NCBI GenBank assembly: GCA_037013685.1 | Contig: CM072885.1 | Span: forward strand, 63,343,785-63,407,784 | Reading direction: 5' to 3' | Length of the DNA stretch: 64,000 nt | Source: Acridotheres tristis | Lineage: Eukaryota; Chordata; Aves; Passeriformes; Sturnidae | In this document: positions 23,915-37,338 of the stretch, one piece after another | Position numbering within the stretch: the stretch's first letter is position 1 | Layout: each line of letters starts with the position of its first letter | The notes under the pieces: model-generated | What the model saw: only the letters and a program-made list of their open reading frames with translations | Database searches by the model: none | Told to the model about the DNA's origin: nothing | Translations under genes and position numbers: made by a program

Positions 23915-26900
23915 TTAGCAGATGAGCAGAAAATCCATGCCAGAGGACACTCATGCCTTTTTAAAGACAGGTCACAAGTTTCTTCTCACTAAGGAACTGT
24001 TTAATATTAAAGACTTTTTTAGGGATGTGCTTTCCAGTGATCCAGAAAACTTCCAGCACTGGGAATCCCTGGGATCTGATGATGCCAGAGCACTGCGACA
24101 AAAAAATGTGCTGTAAAAGCATTGTTAAATCTGTGCCATCACCAGGAAAAAAATACACAGTGCAGATACAAAGCAGTGAAAATGAAAGAATAACTGTAAG
24201 TATTTCCAATGTTCAGTGCCAATTGAAAAATCCAGGTAAGGTCAATTGCACATTATCTCACCTAATGGGCAGAGGATACATTTGCCATATAAGAACTTTG
24301 TATTTTATACCAGTAAGTGTATTAAGAATATGATTTTTCTATAGTAAGAACAGCAAACTATAAAAGGAAAGCAAAAAACTTGCTTTTTTATTTCTCTGAA
24401 TAAAAAGGCCAGGACAGTAAGTGTGACTTCAGGAAGAAATAACATAACTGTATATGATTTAAAAAATTATGTATATAATCACTGATAGACTGTCTCTATC
24501 CTATGGGTACTATACAATATATTCTTTGCTTTTCACAACATTATTAATATATTTATATGAAACAACTGTCCCTTACAGTAATACCAGACTTACACAAACA
24601 TCAAGGGATGATAGGAAAGCACAAAAGCAGCTATTAAAATATCACAGAATATCCATTCGGTAGATAGGAGAGTAAGTTCATAAGGCAGAGAATGGAAGAG
24701 AATATCTCCAATTTCAAAATCAGAGGGATTTTCTTCAAGAACATCTGTGCTTGTCAGATAGCACTGAGGCTCAGAAAAACACCTCCAGGCTGAGGAAAAC
24801 ACCATGAAACACTCATTTATAACCAGAGTTTAACTGACTGTGCTCATTATTTGTACATGGGTTGCTGGATATCATTGTTGAAGATTTTACGTTTAGACCA
24901 GACCATTTATCAAGTGTAATTAATGTGTCAGACTTTAGTTTGAAAACCTTGTACTGATAATACTAATTTCTCTACTCTAAGTAGGATTATCCACATGAAG
25001 TTTTTAGCAAAAGAACTGTCACTGATAAGACTAAAAATACAATGGCTTTGTTCTTTTTCTAGCTCAGTCTCCATATTTTGCAGGTAGTACATGGCAAAAT
25101 AAAACAAAATAGTCCTAGTACCATTTCACTTGACATGAACTTAAAGAAGCTGTAGAATCAAGTAAAAATCTCACAGAGGTGAGATTTTAAAAGGCAATTA
25201 TCTCAGAGGATTGATGAAGCACTGCAGAAATCTGTACTTACTTCAGTTTTCATCCTTATTCCTAAGACCCTGGTTCAGACAGATGTGACACAGCTAAAAT
25301 TTGGAAAAACTCTTAAATGCTCTTACCATTATGACTCAATTCCCATATGGCATGAATTTGCCTTGAGGTTGGCACACCAAAACAAGGTTTTAAATTTTTA
25401 AGCAATGGGAAAAAACCTCATGTCATTGGAAGGTTCAGCATTCAAGCTGAGCTCAACAAAAGCTTGCAGACAAAAGTGTTACTTCATAAATGTCAATTTG
25501 TAAAAAGAAGAAAAATCCCTCAAATTTCTTTTCCCTTCAGAAGCAGGGTTCCCAGAAGCACAACTCTGAAATGCCAGGAGTGAACATTTTCCCTGAGGAG
25601 AAGGTGATAATTTGGAGCTCTTTGTCACACTCCTCAGCAGCCACAGCCCATTTTGCCCTGGAAGCATCATGATCCTTCAGTGGAGCTGGCCTCACACAGA
25701 GGAAATTATTGCTGTTGTATTTAGAAGGGCATCTTAGTGCAGAATGGCCCTAAGGAAGCCAGCTCTGTGGTCAGCACCATGTTTTGAAGGTCAGAGGTTG
25801 GTGTCCCAAAGGTGGGACGCTGAGGCAAAGCTGTCAGGCAGCATTTCCCTGACAGGCTGGCACTGACTCATTCTACAGCTCTTTGTAGCATCAGTGCTCA
25901 CACCTGGATAAATCCTCTTCACATTTAAACTCTCTCCTGCTTTGTTTGTGGACTCAGTATTTTTCTACCATAAGAAATAACAGAGTGGTCAGATAAAAGA
26001 AAAGTTCTGTGAAAACATTGAACTTTAAGAAAAATTATTGCAATACATTCCTTCCAACAATAGCTTGCAGTACTACCTGAAGTGGCCATAAAAGACTAGC
26101 AGACTTGGCCAAATACTTCCAGTTCATAATCTTAGCTCTGAAAACAGGCAAAACGCTAACTCAAGGTCAGCTCCAATAAACAGAAATCTCAGTTTTTACA
26201 AATGAAGTTCACATTCAAAATGTGTAGATCAAGGTAATATTTTATGGTACGTGAAGTGTCATATCAGTACTTGTCTCAGTGACTGAAGGATTTTTGCATT
26301 TATATAATATGTACTGGGATATGTTCAGGAAATGTTTAAGGAGGATTTCACATAATTATTTATCTAATTAAAATCTCAATTGGTTACTATCAAATCATAT
26401 ATCCTCTTTCATTTGTAAAGTTAACTGTAGATTAAACATATTAGGCAGGATTTTATTTCCCGTGTAACATAAACAAGACTTGTTCTCTATCCTGTGTTGG
26501 TGAAGTCACTTTGTAATTGAGTTCCTTTGTAGAGTAAAATAGCAGCAGAGTGCAGCCTAAAGACTCTCACTTCCTAGCATCCCCATCATTAAAAATCTCA
26601 GTTTTTTATCCAGAGCTCCTAAATGCCTGTTCTTGACTGGTAATTGAGTCTCTCTCTCTGCACAGGTACTGGCTGAGGGAACTGCAGCAGTACGGAAATG
26701 CAACATTCATTCTTTCCAACTCAAAGTTTAAGTTTTTATCCAAAAGACAATTTCATGTGAAGGGATAAAGGTAACCTTACCTCTGAACAAAGAAAAATAG
26801 AGGGAGACGAGAAAAAAATGTGGTGGCTCTCAGGTCCCCATGAAACCCCAGCAATCCTCCACAGCATCCCTGCACTCTGTGCTTTATGCAAAATCTCTCC

Positions 26901-29900
26901 AAACTTTCCATTCCCACTGCAGGCAGCTGGAGGGTTGCCATCCACCTTCAGAGGGGATGCTGTTCCAATCCCACCCTGTTTCTTCACCTCCTGTTAAAAT
27001 TCACTCAAAACTCACAAGGATGGCACAGAATCAGAGAGGAGTCCTCTGAGTGTTCACAGCTGTCACAAAATCATAGCATGAGATCGAGCTTTGAAAGTTG
27101 TGTAACTTAAAGTTGGTTTTTTTTTTTTTTAATTTCATTTCATAGATTGTTCAAAGGAAAATGTGCACATCTGGCATTTGGCTGTACCAGTATTTGCTGT
27201 ACTCTTAAAACACTCAATGCTACATGCCTAGCAAAGCCACTGTATTTTAAAATGAAGAAAACTTGTAAAGGTTTTTATTTTTAAGACTGACAGAGATTAT
27301 TGCATTTCAGTGAATTCAGGTAAATACTGAAGCATAACAGCTGCAATTATTTCTTAGAGGTTAAGTCCCTCTTTATTGCTTATGGACAGGGAGAATATGA
27401 ATTTGAGTGAACTGTTTCTACTAAAGAGGAAAATTAGATAGACTTAAAAATCTGTAGATTTCTGCTTAAAATGGACATCAGCAATTACTCATGTTTTAGA
27501 GTGTAAGTGAAGGCCATCAACATCAGCCACAATTTCCTCCTTTTAATTCATTAACAACCAAAATAATCTCAAGATTAATTTTTCTCAGTAGGTGTTACGG
27601 ACAACTTCTGATTCATTGTTACTGTGCTGGCTTAAAATAAATCTGCTGCACTCACATCACAGAAAATACCAATTTGTAATTTGTGCACAATCACTGGAGG
27701 AAGAAACAACTACCTTTAAAAACACCTCTTACCCTGGACACCTGGGAGCTTTTTCTAAGTAAAGCATCCCACAGCATTCTTATTTCTGTGAGAAACCCCA
27801 AGCACAATTCTTTAAGAGGTTTGGGATTTCAAGATTTTTTTTTTCCACCAAAAGTTTACTGCAAACTACTGCAGCTGTGATTTTTTTAAAACCTGATTTT
27901 AAATGTATTCTACAAGCAAACTAAGGAAAACTGTGAAATTATTTGTGTGACTTTTTCACCATACACCTGTGCAAACTGTTTCAGAAGATGAAAGCCTCAA
28001 ATACCAGCAGTGAATTTGATATGACCTGCTGTAACAAAAATATTCATTTAGAGATTGTGGATTACAAATATGAGAAGTAGCTGTGTAGACCAAGATTTTC
28101 AAAAGATGGTAGAGACAGGGACAACTTTAAAGGCTTTAATTTTCCAGGAAATAAAACCTGCTCTGCAAATGTTATTACTTCTTTGTAAAACAAGTCCCAA
28201 TAGCATGGCATAGGCTGCCAGTCACTGCCACATTTAAGAAAAAAAGCCTTGATTTCCTTTCTGAGCCCTCAGAACATGAATTTCTTAATTTCACTTTTCA
28301 GAAAGTCAAATGATAAAGAAGCCAAACAACTCTTCCAAGTCACACACTGAAGCAATGCCAGAGCTGAATGTGAACCTGGCTGCTCTTAAGTGCTCATTAT
28401 GCCCAAGGCAGCAATACAGAATTTTCCTCAACACATTTTTTGATAAGGAGTGATTTTTCCCATAGAAAAATCCATTTAAAATGCAAAATTGTCTTGTGCA
28501 GAATCCTTCTGCATTACCAAAGTGATGTAATTACAAGTAGAATTCAATTCACTCACTGATTGAGCATTAATTGTAGTTTTGCTCTACTATAGTTTGGGGA
28601 AAAAAAATCAAACTGCATTAGACTGAAAATAAATATCAAGAGGAGTGATTGCAACTCATTTATTGCCTTTCCAAATGCTTTTAAAGGAGAGTGGTTTACC
28701 AAACCTGGAATGTTTCTGTATTTTCACATTTGGTGTACGTGTTTTTGGATATTCCATATATTCTTTCTTTTAATGTTTAAAATCAGTTTTTGCTGAATGC
28801 AACTTTCTAAACATAACATGCACCCTCTCCCCAGAATCTACACAAAATTGTTTCATAGGAATGTCAAAACATGAACTTACTTCATGCCCCCTTTTTTTCT
28901 TTTCTGAGCAACCTGAGCTTCACTTTGGACAGCATCTCCATTGTTTGATATTTTCCATTAAGGTTGTTTGGTTGGTGAAGATTTCATGGACAGTAATGTT
29001 TTGGGTTTTTTTTAATGCATAAGGAAGTTGCAACTCTCCTTGCGTATAGTTTGACTTCTACCAAGCTCAGATTCCTTAAACTTCACACAACTTTACTTTC
29101 CAGTGTGGGAAGTCCCACAAAAATTCAAGATCCTGACAAAGAGGTTTGGGGTTTTTTTAATAATGAAATGAAGATTACATAACCTGTCACATGGACCCGA
29201 AGTACAAATAATGTAGGATGGCTGCATAAATACCATTTCTATTTCTAGTTTTGGGTGTTTTAAAACTCTCACTAAAGTGTGGTAAAACAAAACAAAACCA
29301 AAGCAATCTACATTTTAACAATTTTGTAATAAAGTAACCATTGAAAATTCAAACCCAGGGAAATAGTGGTGCTTTGTTCTCTTGGTACTTTTGGGCACCT
29401 GAGGAGTCAGTTTAAGGTTATATACAGTAAACAGGTTTTTATTAATATGTAATACGGAGCTGTAAAATAACTTCTGGATCTAACTACAGCACAGCACTGA
29501 AGAAATTGTTCCTTTCAAGTTAAATAGCAAAGAAACAAAATGAGACCTCAGCTCATCTTGGCACTCAGTGTATGCAAGTACAGTGGCTTCAAAATGAAAC
29601 AATTTCTTGTCATTAAGGTTGTCATTAAAGCCTTGTTCTTGCTGCTCTGCTCAGCTGATGTGAGTTGCATTTTCTTTGTATTTATAAAAGCCATCACAAT
29701 GTCCTCATCCCTTCCTTTTCAACAGAAAAACCAAAACCTTTACTGGGACATTTGTTGCTCTGTCCCAGTCAAACACTGTTTCCAAAACTGGAAAGGAACA
29801 AAAATGAATTTTAGCGAGGTTGTGTGACAAATTTCACTGGAATTAAGAGCACTGATTCAAACAAATTCAGAGCAAGCCAGGACCCTGGATAACCTGAGGT

Positions 29901-31488
29901 TTTCTTCACCTTTTTCTTAGTCCACATGTTAAGGGTTAAAATTAAAATTCATGTTGATTAAAGATCATATTTCATATATACATGTACAAGTCAGACTACC
30001 AATAGCATTTTTTTTACAAGTCAACTTCTTTATTTCATGGTAGATCTCATCTAAATATGAGTCTTCTTGTAAGAAAAAGCAAATTATAAAGAAGACATCT
30101 TAACCTTTCAAAATATACCTGATGTTTCCATTTATTAAATTCTTGAAACTCCAGCTTTTTTTCGTGACCTTGAGTAGAATATATTTCCTCACTCCAAGAG
30201 ATTATTATTATAAATATGGGTGTGAATATAATAAATTAGTAACAGAAACTCTGTGTTTCCCCCATAGAAATCTATGGCTAAAGACAAAAGAGATTAAGGA
30301 ATTAATCCTAAAAGAGCTTCTGTGCTAAGTTTATTTATGGAGTATCACTAGTTTCAACCTTAGATGAATAAACTGAGGCTAGACAGGACCACAGTAAGGA
30401 ATGCCTTCCCCTAAGAACCCAAAACTAAAGCAAAGCAGGTCCCACCTGTGAGCAGCAAGGCTGAGGTCCACATCCAGCCCAAACCAAGCCTCTGAGTCAT
30501 GAGAAATTTCCCTCACACCACTGTGAGGCAAACTTTGTGCCCACATTTCCCTAGCTCAATGTAACAAATGCCTCCTGAATTATTGAGAGCAGCTTCTCTC
30601 CAAGGGATTTCTGTCCTGTAGATCACAAGTGCTTTTCCTCCAGCTCTAAAACCAACTTTGCTGCCAGGCACAGCAGTTCTATAAAAACTTTCACCCCTGT
30701 GTAAAAGTTATGTAAAAAGGATATTGTGCTTTGCTTGGGTTCTGAGCAGGTAGAAACAACAGCATTTTCTCGTTGACAAACTGTCTGCAACTTGCACCAA
30801 CTCCTGAGAGCACTCAACACTATCAGACTTCAGGAAGTGAAAACTTTTAATGGGCAAGGAGGGAGTGCAGGCTGTGGACTGAACCCAGGCAGAGCCACAG
30901 AAACCTTCCAGTGTCTCACTGCTTTGCCTGTCCTTTGGCAAAAGGTTATTGACTGTTGTGCAGAACCTCATGTAGATACTATTTACTCTGGGAAACAATT
31001 TCCACAGGGAAGTTTTGACTAAAGTTGCAGAATTCTTTGTTTTCCCCCATCTGCAAATTTTGAAGAAGAAAGCACAAGGCCCTGTCTCACATCTGTACAT
31101 TCATCTGTGTTTACACAAAAAACTCGTCTTACATACACAGAGCTGTCTGTGCTGAGCTCATTACTAGGATTTTAATTATCTGAGTGTAATTACTTGCACA
31201 AGAGTACCTGAGACCCTTTTCAGAGTTAAGTATCTGCTATGTGAACGAATTCCAATTCCTGCCTTAGTTTTTCAACAAGTTATTGTGAGAACTATAGCAA
31301 AACATTCACGCTATATATTAGAGCAATTCAGTTTGTTGTTCAGACTGTTGACTTTAATCTGAGTTTGATTTTAATCCAATTTTTCACTCCTGAATGAAGA
31401 AAATACAGGTCCTTAGAAGTACTAAATCCCAAAACTGGCCCAATGGAAACAGAGTCAGTCTTTGAAAAAATAGAGATGAGTTTCTATT
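23915..31488. other. Noncoding stretch between solo LTR and CR1 copy B
   Basis: About 7.6 kb without a supportable gene, LTR or CR1. A strong pyrimidine-AG acceptor-like sequence sits at about 26649-26665, but the frame after it has no recognisable protein and no convincing donor. A poly-T run lies at about 27117-27131. Open frames reach 130 codons (30708-31100, -) and look random. Confidence 0.6.
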
Positions 31489-32313
31489 AGAATCATAGAA
31501 TAATTTAGGTTGGAAAAGACTTTTGAGATCAAGTCCAACTGTTCTCTCATCACTGTTAAGTCCACCACTAAACCATGTCCCTAAGCACAGCACCTACACA
31601 GCTTTCAAATCTCTCCAGGGACGATGACTCAAACACTGCCCTGGTCAGCCTGTTCCATGGTTTAACAGTCATTTTGCTGAAGAAATTGTCCCTAATATTC
31701 CATCTAAACCTCCCCTGGCCCAGCTTGAGGCTGTTTCCTCTCATCCTGTCCCTGTTCCCTGGGAGCAGAGCCTGACCCCCCCAGCTGTCCCCTCCTGTCA
31801 GGGAGTTGTGCAGAGCCAGAAGGTTCCCCCTGAGCCTCCTTTTCTCCAGGCTGAGCCCCTTTCCCAGCTCCCTCAGCCCCTCCTGCTGCTCCAGCCCCTT
31901 CCCCAGCTCCGTTCCCTTCCCTGGACACGCTCCAGCCCCTCGGTGTCTTTCTTGTGCTGAGGTTCCCAGCAGTGCCCCAGGATCTGAGGGGTGGCCCCAG
32001 CAGTGCCAGCACAGGGGACAGTCCCTGCCCTGGCCCTGCTGCCACCCCATGGCTGGCACAGCCCAGGTGCCATTGGCCTCTTGTCCCCCTGGGCACACCT
32101 GGGCTCATGTCCAGCCGCTGTCCCCAGCACCCCCAGGGCCTTTCCCAGCTTTCCAGCCCCTGTGCCCCAGCCTGGAGCTGCAGGGCTCGCTGTGACCCAA
32201 GGCAGGACCGGGCCCTTGGCCTTGTTGCCCCTCAGAGCACTGGGCTGGCCATGGGTCCAGCCTGTGCAGATCCCTGTGCAGAGCCTTGCTGCCCTCCAGC
32301 AGATCCACACTGC
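31489..32313 (-). mobile_element. CR1 LINE 3' portion, copy B
   Basis: Reverse-oriented CR1 with an intact-looking 3' terminus (AGAATCATAGAATAATTTAGGTTGG from 31489). The minus-strand frame from 32098 down to 31568 stays open for 176 codons and contains the CR1 second-ORF C-terminus, including SLEKRRLRGNLLALHNS (about 31805-31855) and an LRDMV end. The element is 5' truncated at 32313. Positions 31722-32313 read as identical to 19738-20329 of copy A with a constant offset of 11984 and no gaps. Positions 31489-31721 belong to a visibly different CR1 3' type. Confidence 0.95.
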
Positions 32314-35300
32314 AGCACAGCATGGTATTACCTGCTGCCAGCACAAATGCTGAACCTTGAGCCTCCTGTCACTGCAAGTGAATGCCATTTGAATTGTGCC
32401 ACCTGCAGCATATCAGGGAACAGCCCAGCAGCAGAATCCCGTGAGCTGACAATTACCTGGGACAGGCAGCATCCACTGCTCTACCAGTCTCATTTCTGAT
32501 GCCTCTGTTTGCCTAAGCATTGATACAATGCAACAAAAATTACCACAAATGGACTAAACCTCAATGGAAAGAGAAATTGCATAGAACACTGCTGTCTAGA
32601 CCATGTTACTCTGCATTCTTTAGATATAGGTCTCATTTTCTTCATGCAGCACCCAGAAATCAAAGTGGGGCAGAATTCCACCTTTGTGCTTCATTGATGA
32701 AGGATATCTATTTAGATATATATTTAAATATCTCAGTAAATATGGAAGTGTTCATCTAAACAGCTTCAACAGGCTGAGCACTCACCAGTTCTTATCACCA
32801 AAATCGTTATGCAGCAAATAAGCAGAACATGGAAGTGTTAACAGGAAGTTGAAATAGCACAGCATAAACTTGTTCTTGAGAACTGTAATTAGTACACTGC
32901 TACTAATACACACACTGGGATGGCATGAAAAACAAACAAGGGGCAGATTCCTCTATTTGATGCCCTTTCCAAAAAATTCCTGCAATGTCACCTAACAGTC
33001 TACAGCAAGGGTTGCACTCTTCTGCCAGCAAACTTTGGTTTTGCCAGTGGAACAGATTGCAATTGACAGGTGAGAAAAGTGATGCTTGTAATCATTATAC
33101 ATCTGAATAATTCAATTTTCTACTGATTCTTAATTTAGTACTTCAATGGTTACCAGGCCAACACAGCACCTGCTAATTAGATACCTGAAATTCTCTCTAT
33201 GGTAATGAAGCAAGCCTTGGCCTTTGGGCAGCTGGCACCAAGGCACCAAGTGAGTCAGGACAATGTCAAAGTGACATTGCTTCTGTAATGACCCAATCTG
33301 CCATTAACTACTGTCCTCCAGACAGTTCCCACTTTAGATGTCTGTGGTGCCAGGTGTTCCTTGGGGATTCTGTATTAAAAACAGTTGCCAAGCCAAACTG
33401 GAATCAAGATGTATGTAAACCCTGGAGTTTGTTTGTTATTTGGCCTAAAATCTGATGCCAACAGATAAAAACTGGACAATATCTTCAGAGGAACTTACAC
33501 ACAACAGTGGCTTCTCTTAGTTCTTCAACAGACACTATATTTTGGAAGATCTATGGGGTCAAGGGAGTTCTAAAGGCTCATGTACAAAATAAAAAAAAAT
33601 AACCCTGGCTTTTGTGAAGTAATTTACCTGCAAAAACTAGCAAGGTGTAAAGCATCCTTCTTTAGGTTTCCCTTTGACTTTTGGTTTTCCTGCTCCTTTA
33701 CACGTGGTAAAGCTGACACTGGTGTGTGTAGGGTGAAGCCTGATAAATGTTTACAGGGTTGGTGGATAGCTTTCCCCTCTGAACACTCATCAACTGATTC
33801 TTCAATCTTCATCAAATTTGCACTCAGGGCTGGCTGGGACTCGGTGCATTGCAGGGGAAACAATTCAGAATCCTGAGAAGCCTTTTAGCAGCTTAGTCAT
33901 GTCCTCTTAATGTGAAATCACAACTCCATCCAAGCTGGGTGTCTTACTAACAGAAGAACAGGCACAAAAGGGGCACTGACTTTTACTCAGTCACTTCTAC
34001 AGTTGTGCTGTCTCAGAGTGCATTGCTTAGTAATTATTCAGGGGTGATAAAACTATTCCAGAAAGGTTACATAGTCCTTTTTTGTCCTTCCTTTTCATTA
34101 GGTTCTTTAATAGGTTATTTCCAACCAGAAAGGCTTCCATCATTGCATTTTATAATATTATAGTACTTGCATTGGTGGGGGGGCTGGAATAAAAAGTGGT
34201 TAAGAATCAAATAAACCTTGCAAATAAAAGTACTGGCAGAAAGAAGTAACTCCATATAACTGACATGATTCCCATTACTGCTCATTAAAAAAAAAATCTA
34301 GATTTTTTTTAGAAGCAGTAGGAATGACAAGAGTGATGTATCTGAAAGCAAGCTCTGTGTTTATGGCCAATATGAGAAATGTGAGGTGTTATGCAACCTT
34401 GTTACCTACATACATTTTTCAATTATTCCTGAAGCAGATTTACATTGCTATTTAATCATGGATGACAGGCTTCCCATGATTTTAAGCTTCAGGCATTTTG
34501 TGAAAGAAACTCAGCCTTTCTACTTTACCATGTACTGGAGATTAGGAGGAGGAGGTCAGAGTATTTCCCTCAATGGGGTTATATTGCTACAGATCATTAA
34601 ACCTGGCAGATTTTTTTGTCTTTACCCACTGACATTAAGGTTTGCATCCAAACTTTCAGGCAAGGATGCTCAGCACAAGGCTGGAATTCAAATAAAAGTA
34701 CCCTGACTCTCCAAGCCATGGAGCACTTGTGAATTTGAAGGGTTTCCTGGCTCAAAAAGTGCAACTGAGAGTTTTAAGCTTCAAAAAAGATTTTCTAGGA
34801 GAAGGCTCTGTACAGCACCTACCAAGAAAGGACAGAGTTGAAGATCAGGTGAGGCCTTAAGTCAGTAACTATTAAACAGAAAGGAAAGTACTTCTGAAAC
34901 CCCTTGAGCTGCTGACTGTTGGAACTCCAAAGAGGAAAATACTTTGTGATCGTACTTGGGCTGTGGTGATCGACAAGATTTATTGTTGAATCTAATAATT
35001 GCTGAGTCATAACATTTAAAGTTCCTTAACTGCTGTGGTTTTTCAACAAAATGATCCTCTTCCATATGGTTTTAGGCAGCTGCCTTATTAGTTTTTAAAC
35101 TTGCCTGCAATGCCAATCAGGCTGCTGCCTGAGAAGATAGCTAGTAGAGTTTATTCACTTTTTTTTCACTGGTACAATTATTTCACTGAAATGTTTACAT
35201 TTGGAATTTGGTAGTCAGAGCCTTTGTTTGGTCTAATATTGTGAGTAATCCTTAAGGTTTGACTGCCTGCTCAGGAATTAACATGTACATTACTGAGATG

Positions 35301-36199
35301 TTTTCTTGTAAGGTGTAATAGCAGCCACTTTTAAACTGCTTTTTTAGTACAGCATGTAAAGTGTTCCAGAAATATACACTAATATATTACAGACATGACC
35401 TTTGAACTGAGAACAGGCAAAAAAGTTGGTTCTGTGAGGAAAAAACAAAACCATATGAAAAAAATATAATTAGGTGCAGAAATATGAAGGGCACCATATT
35501 TTGGAAAATATAATTAAAAAGACACAGCCCTTCTGGTCATATTTAGGGAACAATTCTTTACAGTACCCTCTGTGATTCTGTCAGTGCTCATGTGAAAAAT
35601 AGTCTTGAGCTTCACCTGACACCCAGAAGTGCTAAAGAAGCAGCAGAGCTTGTGGTGAAACTACTCAGTGCCTGCAGCAAGAAATCTTGAGTCATAGCAC
35701 AGAAAACTGATGAGTAAATATCATATGTTTAATGTCTGGTAGTACAGAAGCAGCTGAGCTGCTTTAAAACCTTGGACCAAGCACTGTGGGCAACAAATTT
35801 CCATGCCTGTAAACCTGCTCTTGGATTGTCTGTCACTTGCTACCCACGAGTCTGCTCCTGACAGGGCTACTGTTCCTGCCTTGATCCTGTTTAAGGTCCT
35901 TCACTGGAGCAGCTTTCTACTACCACCGTCCTTTCCCAGAAAACAGGAATAAATGTATTAGACAAAAAGGCTCAATCTGCCAAGAAATATCCCAGGAAAA
36001 CACCCTGATAGATAATTTCCTCTTTTCAAAATTAGATAAATAGTTAAAAGTCGCTTTTATCCTAGAAGAAGAGTTCCCTAAGCTCAATATAGAGACTTGC
36101 ACCACTCTTGGCTGCCCTTTGGGACATTCCTGCCCAGGAGTTCCCTGATAATTCTGACCCTTGTCCCCAGAAGATCCAGGAGCTCTCTAGGCAGAACCC
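32314..36199. other. Noncoding stretch
   Basis: No supportable gene. AT-rich self-complementary words occur near 32703-32745 (GATATCTATTTAGATATATATTTAAATATC). A 7-G run lies near 34177-34183. The block 35060-35380 is orderly AT-rich sequence free of recognised repeats and could be a conserved noncoding element, but sequence alone cannot show this. Confidence 0.55.
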
Positions 36200-36675
36200 T
36201 GGTCATATCTAAGTATTATTTTCATTTCTGGGCTCCCCAGTGCAGGAGGAATATGGAATTACTGGAGAGAATCACACCACTCATAATGAAGGGACTGGAG
36301 CATCTTTTGTGTGAGGGAGGGCTGAGAGAAGTGGGGCTGTTTAGTCTGGAGAAGAGTCAAGGGGAATCTTGTCAGTGAACATAAATGCCTGAAGGGAGGA
36401 TGCAAAAACGTTGGAATCAGGCCTTTTTCACTGGTGACAGAAGAAAGGAGCACAAAGTAAATCAGATGGTCTGTCTGACCATCAGGAAACACTTTTGTTT
36501 TGTGTGAGTGACTTGAGCCCTGGAGCAGATTGCTCAGAGATGCTGGAGAGTCTCCATCCTTGGAGACAGCCCAAGGCAATGGGATCCAAGTACCCCTGCT
36601 TGAGCAGAGGACTTGGACCAGAGGACCTGTAGAGGTCCCTTCCAGCCTCAGGCATTCTGTGACTCTGTGGTTCCA
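36200..36675 (+). mobile_element. Older CR1 LINE 3' portion, plus strand
   Basis: The plus-strand translation near 36205-36360 reads CR1 second-ORF sequence, including FWAPQCRRNMELLER and GLFSLEKS, before a stop at about 36376-36378. Frameshifted CR1 sequence continues to the typical 3' end GAGGTCCCTTCCAGCCTCAGGCATTCTGTGACTCTGTG (about 36630-36670; ATTCTGTG-like repeat). The start is approximate because the 5' side decays gradually. The copy is more diverged than A and B. Confidence 0.88.
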
Positions 36676-36903
36676 TATAAGTCAGTGGCGTGGTCCTGAG
36701 CACCTTTTCTTCACTGCCCTGTACAAACTGGTGGCATGACACTGAAAATGTCATTTGTTAGCAGGGATATGAGCTGGTCACCACAGCTCATCTCTTTTTA
36801 AAATAAAATCTTGTACTATGCCAAGGCTTGAACCTCACCTATCTCAAAATTTAAGAGGAGATGAACTCCAGACAAGTGCCAGTGATGAATGCTTAGGAAT
36901 TCA
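36676..36903. other. Unique spacer between two facing CR1 elements
   Basis: About 228 bp of unrecognised noncoding DNA lie between the 3' ends of the plus- and minus-strand CR1 elements. Confidence 0.6.
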
Positions 36904-37338
36904 GCACAGAATCACCGAATAGTTTGGGGTGGAAGGGACCTTTCAATGTCGTCTAATCCAACCTCCCTGCAATGAGCAGAGGCATCATACACTAGATCAG
37001 GTTGCTCAAAGCCCTGTCTGACCTGACCTTCAATATTTCCATGGATGAGGCATCCACCACCTTGGCAGTGCAACCTGTTCCTGTGCCTCTCCACCCTCAT
37101 CATAAAAGATTTCTTAAATCCAGTCTGCATATATCACTTTTTAGTTTAAAACCATTACCCCTTGCCTTATCACCACAGGCCCTGCTAAAAGTCTGTTCTC
37201 ATCTTTCTTACACCCTCTTTAAATACTGGAAAGCCACCATAAGTTCTCCCTGGACTCTCAATCTTCTTCAGGATGACCAACCCCAGCTCTCAGCCTGTCT
37301 CCATAGCAGAGGTGCCCCAGTCCTCTGATCTTTTCTCC
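36904..37338 (-). mobile_element. Older CR1 LINE 3' portion, minus strand
   Basis: Begins with CACAGAATCACCGAATAGTTTGGGGTGGAAGGGACC, the reverse complement of a CR1 3' end. It continues through the recognisable GTTTAAAACCATTACCCCTTGCCTTATC and CTCAGCCTGTCTCCATAGCAGAGGTG blocks to about 37338. Substitutions and small indels break the second-ORF frame. It belongs to a more standard avian CR1 type than copies A and B. Confidence 0.93.

Noticed and set aside
26649..26790. Strong acceptor-like TCTCTCTCTCTGCACAG followed by short open frames
   Set aside because: No donor at a plausible distance and no recognisable peptide; good-looking acceptors are common by chance.
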